Assembly: GCA_900555715.1 (NCBI GenBank)
Contig: USMC01000063.1
Coordinates: 1 to 12,717 of the forward strand
Direction of reading: 5' to 3'
Source of the DNA: an uncultured Porphyromonadaceae bacterium
GTDB taxonomy: Bacteria > Bacteroidota > Bacteroidia > Bacteroidales > Muribaculaceae
Length of the DNA stretch: 12,717 nucleotides
Shown: positions 1 through 6,766 of the stretch, one piece after another
Layout: every line of letters begins with the position of its first letter
How positions within the stretch are numbered: the stretch's first letter is position 1
Notes under the pieces: generated by a model
The model's input: only the letters and a program-made list of their open reading frames with translations
What the model was told of the DNA's origin: nothing
The model's database searches: none
Made by a program: the position numbers and the translations under genes

Positions 1-1110
1 GAAGGTTCTGACGGCGGCAAGCAAGGCGAGGGTAGAGTCGAGACCGCCGGAAATACCGATGACGAGACTTTTGCAGTGTGTCGCTTCAAGTCGTTTTGCA
101 AGACCGGCAGTCTGAATCTGAATCACTTCTTCGCAACGGTCGGCGAGAATATCGCTGCTGGACGGGATAAACGGACGTGGCTCTATATGCCTGAGCAGAC
201 TGTCATCGTCATTGTTCCGCGGCTGCGTTGTCGTCTGTATTTTGCGCACGGCGGCGGCATAGGCGCGGCGGCTGTCAGTGAACGAAGAATTGTGCATCCT
301 GTCGTGGCGGAGCGCTTCAATGTCGACATCGGCAATAATGAGTTGGTTGCCGCGTGTCCAGCGTTTGTTGGTTTCCAACATCCTTCCGTCTTCGGCAATG
401 AAAAGTTTGGCATCGAAAACAAGATCGGTAGACGATTCGCCGAAGCCTGCCGAGGCATACGCATACGCTGCCAGACAGCGCGCAGACTGTGCTGCTACGA
501 GTTTTTTCAGATAGTCGTACTTGCCGATAAGGTCGTCGCTTGCCGAAAGATTGACAATGATTTCCGCTCCGGACAGCGCGGCGCGGCAGCTGGGCGGAAC
601 TGTTGTCCACAGGTCTTCGCATATTTCAGCGCTTATGCCTACACCGCCGTGATATACGATGATGTCTGTCCCGAATGGAATACTGTCGCATTCCGCCGAT
701 ATGCCGGCTCCGGATGCGAACCACCGCTTTTCGTAAAACTCATTGTAGTTCGGAATGAAGGTCTTGGGTATGTAAGCGACAATTTTGCCGTCGCATATAA
801 AGACGGCGCAATTGTAGAGCGCATCGTCGAATATCACCGGCGCTCCAGCGACGAGAAGCATTCCTTTCATCTGTTGTGATGCTTCCGCTATGGTGGTGAG
901 CGCGTCGGCGGATGCGCGCAGAAGAGCATCGTTATGGAACAGGTCGCCACACGTATAGCCGGTGACGCACAGCTCAGGAAAAACAATGAGGTCGGCGCCA
1001 CGGGCGTATGCCTGTCCGGCAAGTTCAATTATCTGGCGGGTGCATGCCGACGGGTCGGCTACTGTCACTTCAGGCGATGCTGACGCTATGCGGTAGAATC
1101 CTTGTTTCAT
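1..1110 (-). CDS. nadE: Glutamine-dependent NAD+ synthetase, 5' part (runs off the left edge)
   Basis: Catalyses the last step of NAD synthesis: it amidates nicotinic acid adenine dinucleotide using ATP and ammonia released from glutamine. The gene reads right to left from an ATG at 1110 and is open to base 1, giving the first 370 residues of a family usually about 640-690 long. Residues 1 to about 270 form the nitrilase-like glutaminase domain. Its Glu-Lys-Cys triad is visible as E46 (in VFPEL), K116 (in IPKTFIPNYNEF) and C164 (in AEICEDLW). The synthetase domain begins near residue 325, and the ATP-pyrophosphatase P-loop SGGLDST is at 354-360. The rest of that domain lies outside the window. 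The ATG start gives a normal N-terminus (MKQGFYRIASASPEV) and follows a good Bacteroidota promoter by about 19 nt. The preceding gene on the same strand is a secreted peptidase separated by a terminator, so nadE is probably transcribed alone. Both domains have their key motifs, so the call is firm. Confidence 0.96.
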   Translation of the reverse strand, partial: MKQGFYRIASASPEVTVADPSACTRQIIELAGQAYARGADLIVFPELCVTGYTCGDLFHNDALLRASADALTTIAEASQQMKGMLLVAGAPVIFDDALYNCAVFICDGKIVAYIPKTFIPNYNEFYEKRWFASGAGISAECDSIPFGTDIIVYHGGVGISAEICEDLWTTVPPSCRAALSGAEIIVNLSASDDLIGKYDYLKKLVAAQSARCLAAYAYASAGFGESSTDLVFDAKLFIAEDGRMLETNKRWTRGNQLIIADVDIEALRHDRMHNSSFTDSRRAYAAAVRKIQTTTQPRNNDDDSLLRHIEPRPFIPSSSDILADRCEEVIQIQTAGLAKRLEATHCKSLVIGISGGLDSTLALLAAVRTF

Positions 1111-1129
1111 ATCAGTTTGTTATGGGACG

Positions 1130-1160
1130 CAAAAATAAACATTATTGCCGGATTATACAA
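1130..1160 (-). promoter_or_regulatory. Putative Bacteroidota-type promoter of nadE
   Basis: Read on the minus strand, a -33 TTG (1160-1158) is followed after 20 nt by the -7 box TATTTTTG (1137-1130), matching the TAnnTTTG consensus. Transcription would start about 1121-1126, giving a leader of roughly 11-16 nt before the ATG at 1110. The -33 element lies directly against the end of the upstream terminator stem. This is a consensus match only. Confidence 0.5.
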
Positions 1161-1191
1161 CAAAAGGAGAACCGGGCGGCTCTCCTTTTGT
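1160..1191 (-). terminator. Hairpin terminator after the C10 peptidase gene
   Basis: Perfect 11-bp inverted repeat: ACAAAAGGAGA at 1160-1170 and its complement at 1181-1191, with a 10-nt loop. It starts 17 nt beyond the peptidase stop codon (TAA, 1210-1208). On the minus strand the descending arm ends in TTTTGT followed by TGT, a weak U-tract. It separates the peptidase from nadE. Confidence 0.7.
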
Positions 1192-1207
1192 GGATATGTG
1201 GAGTATG

Positions 1208-3613
1208 TTATTTCTTGATAAGACGTCGGGTGACGACTGAACCGGGCGCACTTTCTGTTGTGGCTCGCAGCAGATAGATGCCTGCAGGGAGTGACTCGAT
1301 ATCAATGGATTCGACATTGTCGGCACTATACATAAGCGCTCCGGCAATCGAGTATACCTCTGCGTGTGTCACTCTCTCAGAGAACATGACAGGTCCGGAT
1401 GTGGGGTTAGGATAAGCACTGAAGTTCTCCTGTCCGGGAGCATCGATGCCGGACTCATTTTTGCCGATAGTGAAGGGAATGTAATTGCAGACAAGATTCT
1501 CGCCATAGTAAAGTCCGGCAAGATATTTCCCGCCGATGACAGGGTTGGGGATGGAGCCTTTTGCATTGAATGTTCCTGAATCGAGAACGCCAAGGAACAT
1601 CGGAGCACCGGCAAAAATAGCCACGGAATAGTCGCCGTCCTCAGGGAAGATTGCGATGTCGAGCGCACCTCCCAGATATCCGCCCATGCAGGTGATGCAG
1701 GCTGTAAATTCGAGTTCGGCAGCATTGGCATTGTCGCTGTCGCCTACCAGACGGAAACCGGAAGCGGTGAGAACAGGAGCGGAAGTAGATCTTACCTGTA
1801 CTTCGATAGGTTCGGAGATAGCCGTGCGCGAGCTTGCCAGTGCGAAGCACAGGCGGTAGGTGCCGGCGGTAGGTGCCGTGCCGTCGAGGAAATTGGTGAA
1901 TTTGCCTACATACTTGATCTGCTTTGTTTCGCCGACAGACAGATTTACAGCATAGTCGCTGCCGTATGCGATGATTTCATCGGATTCGTTGAGAAGCAGG
2001 GGGGTGATAGCGGCATTGTATTCAGTGTCGCCGGTGTTGACAGCTGTTGCGTTGATGATAAAGCTCTGTCCGATATAAAGCTTGGTCTCAAGATTGAGCC
2101 CGCTGATTTCCATCGAGCCATTTACTATCGGGGTGATGGTGTACCTTCCGCTACTTACGGTTGCGCGGAACGATCTGACGGCGTTGAGTGCTCCCGGGAT
2201 GTCGTGCCAGTTGCCGTCGGTGTCGCGGAATGCAGGACTGAGAATAAGTGTGCAGTTCGAGAAATAGGGAAGCCTTGCCTGATATGCCTGTGCATAGCTC
2301 AGAGAGGGCATACTATCGATACTGGCTCCGGGAGAGTAGGTGACCTTATCTGTTTCTTCGTCGACGGCTTTGAGTCCGAAAGTGCCGGAAGCGGGAAGGT
2401 ATGAGTAATTGACAAAATTGCCGATGATATTCACAAGGAGTCCGGAACGACCGGTCTCGGGCATTGACATGTCGCCGTTAAGCATGATGTTCGGCAGCAC
2501 GGGCGATTCTTCGCCTTCAACAGCCGGACGTACGTTCGCTATGATTGCCTGCGAAAAATTATAGCCCGACAGCGAACCTCCGATTCCTTGCTGACCGGGA
2601 TCGAGGGCGTTCAGGCGGAAATATCCGTCGCTCATACCTCCCCAGCCCCAGTTGAAGTGGAAGTAGCCGTCGTGGCTGTAGCCGTCGCAGACGAACTCGT
2701 GTGCGTTTTCATTGCTCACACCGGAATAGAGCACCGGACCATATTTGCTGAGCTGGTTATAAATGGTGTCTTCCCACTGTGCCGAGGTATAGTTGTTCCG
2801 CTGCATGTAGCGGAGTCCTTTGTCGTATTTGAAATATTCGGCAAGACCTTTCTGAAGATAGATGTCGGACGTACCGCTCTGGCTTGGAGAATACTTCATG
2901 TTTGTGCTGACACCGGCGGCAAACATCAGTGTCGCCACGGCGTTTTTCTGTTCGTCGGTAGCGTCGGAGCCATACACGTCTGTCATGTTGTTCCAGTCGA
3001 AGGTCGTCTCTTCGAAATTGAATGATATGGTGTTAATGCCCTGACGATAAGAATTCGAGCCCGTGCCTTTGACAGGCCAGTTGTGATATTTCATCACTTG
3101 CGCCATAGCGGTGGCTACGCATCCTGTCATGGAACGCTTTCCGTTTATCAGCGGGCAGAGATCATTGTATGGTGTACTCTGATCCCATTGGGTCGTCATC
3201 AGAGGTTCAATGGCATTGCGGTTCACTTTAAGAGGTGCCGCAGCTTTAATGCCGGAGCGCTCTGCTTCTTCGATCTGAGCTGCATATTGTTCGAGCCACC
3301 ACTGGAGAGCCGGCGGCATGTTGTCGGGATCGAAAGATGTGTCGGCAAATCCTAAAATGGCGTCAGCGCAGTCGCTGGCGGAAAGGACGAGATACTGGTT
3401 CTTGCGGCTGAACACATAAACAGCCGGAGTTTTTTCAGCGTTGTAATTCTGTGTATAAGACAAGTTTAGATCATTGTCTGCCGATGGAGCTACTTTTCTG
3501 ATGTCCGGCAATGCGCGGTCGAGAGCTTGCTCCGGTGTAAGGACGACGGCGTTTGCCGATAATGCTGCCAAAGAGGCACCGGCAATAGCCATAAGTTTCG
3601 AACAAAGGTGCAT
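1208..3613 (-). CDS. Secreted C10 family (streptopain-like) cysteine peptidase with type IX sorting domain
   Basis: A predicted exported cysteine protease of 801 residues. Residues 1-22 form a signal peptide (cleavage probably after SANA). Residues 23 to about 120 are an inhibitory propeptide of the streptopain type. Residues 135-365 form the peptidase domain, with the nucleophile C165 (in TGCVATAMAQVMKYHNWP), H305 (in NAHEFVCDGY) and the N321-W322 pair of FNWGWGG. Residues 370-720 look like two or three beta-sandwich modules of unknown role. Residues 730-801 are a T9SS type A C-terminal sorting domain (YPNPTSG, a VYSIAG core, LPAGIYLL, ending RRLIKK), so it is probably sent across the outer membrane by the type IX system. 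The ATG at 3613 was chosen because AAAGGA precedes it by 5 nt and a clean signal peptide follows. An in-frame GTG at 3664 would add 17 residues and spoil the signal. It is the only gene of its transcript. Its substrate is unknown. Confidence 0.93.
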   Translation of the reverse strand: MHLCSKLMAIAGASLAALSANAVVLTPEQALDRALPDIRKVAPSADNDLNLSYTQNYNAEKTPAVYVFSRKNQYLVLSASDCADAILGFADTSFDPDNMPPALQWWLEQYAAQIEEAERSGIKAAAPLKVNRNAIEPLMTTQWDQSTPYNDLCPLINGKRSMTGCVATAMAQVMKYHNWPVKGTGSNSYRQGINTISFNFEETTFDWNNMTDVYGSDATDEQKNAVATLMFAAGVSTNMKYSPSQSGTSDIYLQKGLAEYFKYDKGLRYMQRNNYTSAQWEDTIYNQLSKYGPVLYSGVSNENAHEFVCDGYSHDGYFHFNWGWGGMSDGYFRLNALDPGQQGIGGSLSGYNFSQAIIANVRPAVEGEESPVLPNIMLNGDMSMPETGRSGLLVNIIGNFVNYSYLPASGTFGLKAVDEETDKVTYSPGASIDSMPSLSYAQAYQARLPYFSNCTLILSPAFRDTDGNWHDIPGALNAVRSFRATVSSGRYTITPIVNGSMEISGLNLETKLYIGQSFIINATAVNTGDTEYNAAITPLLLNESDEIIAYGSDYAVNLSVGETKQIKYVGKFTNFLDGTAPTAGTYRLCFALASSRTAISEPIEVQVRSTSAPVLTASGFRLVGDSDNANAAELEFTACITCMGGYLGGALDIAIFPEDGDYSVAIFAGAPMFLGVLDSGTFNAKGSIPNPVIGGKYLAGLYYGENLVCNYIPFTIGKNESGIDAPGQENFSAYPNPTSGPVMFSERVTHAEVYSIAGALMYSADNVESIDIESLPAGIYLLRATTESAPGSVVTRRLIKK

Positions 3614-3681
3614 TTTTCCTTTTATAAATGATTTGGTAAATATTTGAATCTGTTGAACTAACACAATACTGTTTCCGGTTG

Positions 3682-3689
3682 CAAAATTA
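3682..3689 (-). promoter_or_regulatory. Candidate -7 box for the C10 peptidase gene
   Basis: Minus-strand TAATTTTG (3689-3682) fits the Bacteroidota TAnnTTTG box and would give a leader of about 60 nt before the ATG at 3613. No convincing -33 TTTG is found about 20 nt upstream, so the call is weak. Confidence 0.3.
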
Positions 3690-3726
3690 ATGAGAAAAAA
3701 TGTATTTTGCAGACGTTTTACACAAA

Positions 3727-3758
3727 TTTGCAGAATAATTTTTAATTAGGTAAATTTG
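3727..3758 (+). promoter_or_regulatory. Putative promoter of the bioGC-bioD-exonuclease-gpmI run
   Basis: A -33 TTTG (3727-3730) and a -7 TAAATTTG (3751-3758), separated by 20 nt, match the Bacteroidota vegetative promoter. Transcription would begin about 3763-3767, 14-18 nt before the ATG at 3781. Both elements lie inside copies of a repeated AAATTTGCA (3724-3732 and 3752-3760). Confidence 0.55.
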
Positions 3759-3780
3759 CACCCCGAAAAGCAGATGCGAA

Positions 3781-5172
3781 ATGGAATATGAATTTGTGAG
3801 CCAGAGCGGTGCCCCGCGGCTTATTCTGATATACGCCGGGTGGGCAATGGATGCAGGAGTTTTCCGCGGTCTTCGCCGTCCCGGATATGATATAGCTGTC
3901 GTATGGGACTACCGCAACTTCGTCATCGACTGGTCTTTTGCTTCTTCCTACTGCGAGATCTGCATTGTCGCCTGGTCGCTTGGAGTATATGCTGCTTCTG
4001 TCTCCTGCGGAGCGCTTGAAAGCCGTACTACGTGCAGGATAGCGGTCAACGGCACATTATATCCCGTCGACAGACGCCTTGGAATTCCTCCGGCAATTTT
4101 TGCCGCTACAGCCGACGGTCTGAACGAACGACAGCTATATAAATTTTATCGCCGTGTATGCGGCAGCAGCGATAAGTTCAGGAAGTTTTCGGAAACAATG
4201 CCGAGGCGAGAACTGTCGGAACTCGTCGATGAGCTTCATACTTTTCTGCAGGACAACATATTCGTTCCCGATCAGATACGCCGTTGGGATTTTGCGCTGA
4301 TTTCGTCGGAGGATGCTATCTTCCCGGCTGTTAACCAATGGAGATCGTGGCAGGGGACGCCGACAGTGATTGCCGAAGGGCCGCACCTCCCGGATATGCA
4401 GAAGATTATCGACCGGTATATCATCGACAAAGAGCAGACCGAAGAACGTTTCGCGCGCGGACTGACAAGCTACGATGAAGAAGCTTCTGTACAGGGAAAA
4501 ATTACACAACTGCTTGAAAAATGTATATGCACCCCATTGATTTTTAGCAAAATACATCAACACGGTTCGCGAATTTTGGAAATAGGAAGCGGCACGGGTC
4601 GCCTGTCGGCGGTTCTCGACTCTGCCGGTGAAAACTCATATCTCGAAATGTGGGATCTTGCCGGAGTGCCACCGCTTCAGGGAAGAATGCGTAAGTTCAG
4701 GAATGTCGATGCTGAGCTTGAGCTCGGACGTCTTCCGTCCTCATCTTTCGATATGATAGCATCGGCATCGACCGTGCAGTGGTTCAATTCTCCGACGCAT
4801 TTCCTTGCAGAATGTCTCAGAGTGCTTGCTCCCGGCGGATTCCTTGTTTTTTCGACATTTGTCCGCGGCAATCTCTGGCAGGTTGCCGAAGTGACCGGAC
4901 GCAGTCTTCCGCTGCTGACACCGAAGCAGTGGGCACGTATCATTCCGGCAGGTTTCAAAGTGCTTGGCGCCAAGGCTTTCAGAGAAGAAATGGAATTCGA
5001 TTCTCCGCTCGACGTTTTCCGGCATCTTAAACTGACCGGTGTCGACTCTCTGGGCAGAAGTGGCGAGGCACTGAATCCGGTAGCGGCAGTAAGACGTTTT
5101 TCAAGAGATCTGGACGGCAAATACCGCATCACTTATCGTCCGATTATAATTATATTAAGAAAAGAGATATGA
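3781..5172 (+). CDS. bioC: Bifunctional BioG-BioC: pimeloyl-ACP methyl ester esterase fused to malonyl-ACP O-methyltransferase
   Basis: A 463-residue fusion of the two enzymes that open and close synthesis of the biotin precursor pimeloyl-ACP. The C-terminal BioC part methylates malonyl-ACP (from SAM) so that fatty-acid synthesis will extend it. The N-terminal BioG part later removes the methyl group. BioG, residues 1 to about 213: an alpha/beta hydrolase opening LILIYAGWAMD, nucleophile S66 in AWSLG, probable acid D178 (SSEDAIFP) and base H202 (GPHLPD), with the family segment NGTLYPVDRRLGIP at 90-103. BioC, about 222-463: the RFARGLTSYDEEA entry, SAM motif ILEIGSGTG at 265-273, ASASTVQWF at 327-335, LRVLAPGGFLVFSTF at 346-360 and LKLTGVDSL at 416-424. 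Both catalytic sets look intact. Its stop overlaps the bioD start by 4 nt (ATGA). BioG-BioC fusions are known in Bacteroides relatives, so the fusion itself is not new. The gene symbol covers only the methyltransferase half. Confidence 0.93.
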   Translation: MEYEFVSQSGAPRLILIYAGWAMDAGVFRGLRRPGYDIAVVWDYRNFVIDWSFASSYCEICIVAWSLGVYAASVSCGALESRTTCRIAVNGTLYPVDRRLGIPPAIFAATADGLNERQLYKFYRRVCGSSDKFRKFSETMPRRELSELVDELHTFLQDNIFVPDQIRRWDFALISSEDAIFPAVNQWRSWQGTPTVIAEGPHLPDMQKIIDRYIIDKEQTEERFARGLTSYDEEASVQGKITQLLEKCICTPLIFSKIHQHGSRILEIGSGTGRLSAVLDSAGENSYLEMWDLAGVPPLQGRMRKFRNVDAELELGRLPSSSFDMIASASTVQWFNSPTHFLAECLRVLAPGGFLVFSTFVRGNLWQVAEVTGRSLPLLTPKQWARIIPAGFKVLGAKAFREEMEFDSPLDVFRHLKLTGVDSLGRSGEALNPVAAVRRFSRDLDGKYRITYRPIIIILRKEI

Positions 5173-5834
5173 AAAAAACTGATATATCTCCTGAAGCTAT
5201 TTTTATCAGCGGTATCGATACAGATGCCGGAAAAACGTATGCGACAGCTTTCTACGCCAAAAAGCTCGCCGAGAACGGCTGTCGGGTCATCACACAGAAA
5301 TTTATACAGACCGGATGCCGCGATAGCTCGGAGGATATCGAGGCACACCGCCGTCTGACAGGCACAGGCACTCTTCCCGAAGATATCGAAGGACTTACAG
5401 CTCCGGTAATTTTCACTTATCCCGCTTCGGCTCAGCTTGCTGCTAAGATAGACGGCAGAGAAATCGACCTGAATGTCATAGAAAACGCAACGGCGCGTCT
5501 GCTCGAACGCTACGACCGTGTGCTCATCGAGGGAGCCGGAGGGCTGATGGTGCCTATAAGTGACGACTATTTTGCCATAGACTATGTCGCCGCGCATCAC
5601 CTTCCGCTTATCCTTACCACGAACGGTGTTCTCGGCTCTATAAATCATACAATTCTGTCGCTTGAGGTCATAAAGGCGCGCGGCATTGAGCTGAGAGCTG
5701 TGATATACAATGAGTTCTTCGACAGTGATTCGATAATAGCTGCTGATACCAAGGACTTTATCCGTCGGTATTTAAACCGTCACTTCCCGGATGCGGAATA
5801 TATCATTATGCCCGATTTTGCTAAAGTAAGTTAA
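5169..5834 (+). CDS. bioD: ATP-dependent dethiobiotin synthetase BioD
   Basis: Closes the ureido ring of dethiobiotin from 7,8-diaminopelargonic acid, CO2 and ATP: the penultimate step of biotin synthesis, in the cytoplasm. The protein has 221 residues, normal for the family. The P-loop is GIDTDAGKT (15-23). The substrate loop reads QKFIQTG (43-49), where many other phyla have KPVQTG; from memory the KF form is usual in Bacteroides BioD, so I do not call it a defect. EGAGGLMVP (121-129), TNGVLGSINHT (151-161) and the nucleotide-binding N181 are also present. The ATG overlaps the bioGC stop as ATGA, so translation is probably coupled. The three other steps (BioF, BioA, BioB) must be encoded elsewhere if the pathway is complete. 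Confidence 0.95.
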   Translation: MKKTDISPEAIFISGIDTDAGKTYATAFYAKKLAENGCRVITQKFIQTGCRDSSEDIEAHRRLTGTGTLPEDIEGLTAPVIFTYPASAQLAAKIDGREIDLNVIENATARLLERYDRVLIEGAGGLMVPISDDYFAIDYVAAHHLPLILTTNGVLGSINHTILSLEVIKARGIELRAVIYNEFFDSDSIIAADTKDFIRRYLNRHFPDAEYIIMPDFAKVS

Positions 5835-5861
5835 ACGGCGAATGATAAGATTGTAATTGCG

Positions 5862-5869
5862 TAACTTTG
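5862..5869 (+). promoter_or_regulatory. Candidate internal -7 box before the exonuclease gene
   Basis: TAACTTTG matches TAnnTTTG and ends 4 nt before the GTG start at 5874. There is no good -33 TTTG about 20 nt upstream. If used, transcription would begin at or next to the start codon, giving a leaderless mRNA. It may be a chance match. Confidence 0.3.
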
Positions 5870-5873
5870 TAGA

Positions 5874-6527
5874 GTGATATCTAATAAATACATAATCAGT
5901 ATTGATAAGGACGCACTGGCGTCTATGCCGACTCTCGAATACAAAGGCGACATAACGGTTGTAGACACACACGAAACAGCCCGTGAAGCTTTGCGTGTGC
6001 TTGCGACGTGTCCTATTGTCGGTTTCGATACAGAAACACGTCCTGCATTCCGCAAGGGGTGTGTTCATAAAGTCGCGCTGATGCAGATTTCGACCGGTGA
6101 GCGCTGCTATCTGTTCAGGCTTAACAAAATAGGAATAGGTGCAGAGCTGAAGGCATTCCTCGAGAATTCCGCAGTCACTAAGATAGGTCTTTCCGTGCAC
6201 GATGATTTCAGTGTTCTCCGCCGCAGTGTCGAGTTCAACCCCGGAGGATTCATAGATCTTCAGGATATGGTGAAGCAATATGACATTACCGACATATCTC
6301 TGCAGAAAATCTATGCTATTCTTTTCGGAGAGCGCATTTCCAAAAGCCAGCGGCTCACCAACTGGGAAGCCGACCATCTTACGCCAGCACAGCAGGCGTA
6401 CGCCTCGATAGATGCGCAGGCATGTCTTAAAATCTATAACTATCTGGTTTCCGGTAGCTTCGACCCGAAGTCGTCTCCATACAGACATATCTACGAAGCT
6501 CCGGCTCAAAGAAGTATGCAACGATGA
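5874..6527 (+). CDS. DEDDy-type 3'-5' exonuclease (RNase D / WRN-exonuclease-like)
   Basis: A 217-residue single-domain nuclease predicted to remove nucleotides from 3' ends using two metal ions. Whether it acts on DNA or RNA cannot be read from the sequence. Exo I is VGFDTETRP with D52 and E54. Exo II is KIGLSVHDDFSVLR with D110/D111. Exo III is YASIDAQACLKIY with Y176 and D180, which makes it the DEDDy subclass. No HRDC or helicase domain is attached, unlike RNase D or WRN. I chose the GTG at 5874 because the first 20 residues (through IDKDALASMP) resemble the N-terminus I remember for Bacteroidota homologs. The first internal ATG at 5925 would remove them. No Shine-Dalgarno is visible at the GTG. 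The gene follows bioD by 39 nt and overlaps the next gene as ATGA, so it is probably cotranscribed with both. Confidence 0.88.
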   Translation: MISNKYIISIDKDALASMPTLEYKGDITVVDTHETAREALRVLATCPIVGFDTETRPAFRKGCVHKVALMQISTGERCYLFRLNKIGIGAELKAFLENSAVTKIGLSVHDDFSVLRRSVEFNPGGFIDLQDMVKQYDITDISLQKIYAILFGERISKSQRLTNWEADHLTPAQQAYASIDAQACLKIYNYLVSGSFDPKSSPYRHIYEAPAQRSMQR

Positions 6528-6760
6528 AGAAACTGAAACGCTCAACTGTCATTCCTGTCGTTCTCGCCATCTATCTGGCGGTGATGGCGTATATAGGCTA
6601 TCCGGAATATGCTTCCGGGAAGATGTCGGCGCTGTATTATTTCGGCGTTATTGCCGCGACGGTTGTCATACTCGTGTTGCTGCACTTTAATCTGAAAAGA
6701 CGCGAACGTCTTCGTCGCGAGCGCATTGAAGATATTGAACGAAATAAAAACTCTAAATAG
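6524..6760 (+). CDS. Small two-helix membrane protein of unknown function
   Basis: A 78-residue protein I do not recognise by name. Two hydrophobic segments, about residues 8-26 (VIPVVLAIYLAVMAYIGY) and 37-55 (LYYFGVIAATVVILVLLHF), are joined by a short polar loop (YPEYASGKMS). A strongly charged tail rich in Arg and Lys (57-78, LKRRERLRRERIEDIER) should sit in the cytoplasm, giving an N-in/C-in hairpin. The start overlaps the exonuclease stop as ATGA, with AAAGAAG about 9 nt upstream. The stop is 6 nt before gpmI. The tight spacing on both sides and clean membrane topology argue that it is a real gene rather than a chance reading frame. Confidence 0.8.
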   Translation: MKKLKRSTVIPVVLAIYLAVMAYIGYPEYASGKMSALYYFGVIAATVVILVLLHFNLKRRERLRRERIEDIERNKNSK

Positions 6761-6766
6761 AACAAT

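Noticed and set aside
76..879. A long plus-strand reading frame of 267 codons
   Set aside because: It is antisense to nadE, whose triad and P-loop are clear in the other strand. The translated sequence has no recognisable domain.
1189..1197. A DnaA-box-like TGTGGATAT
   Set aside because: Isolated, next to a terminator, and far from dnaA; expected by chance.
3611..3664. An upstream GTG start (3664) for the C10 peptidase
   Set aside because: It would place 17 polar residues before the signal peptide. The ATG at 3613 has AAAGGA in front.
3690..3780. A BirA-type biotin operator before bioGC
   Set aside because: GTTTTACAC (3714-3722) matches 7 of 9 bases of one half-site, but there is no matching inverted half at the right distance.
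5211..5320. BioD substrate loop QKFIQTG taken as a defect
   Set aside because: From memory this KF form is normal in Bacteroides BioD, and the P-loop and other motifs are intact.
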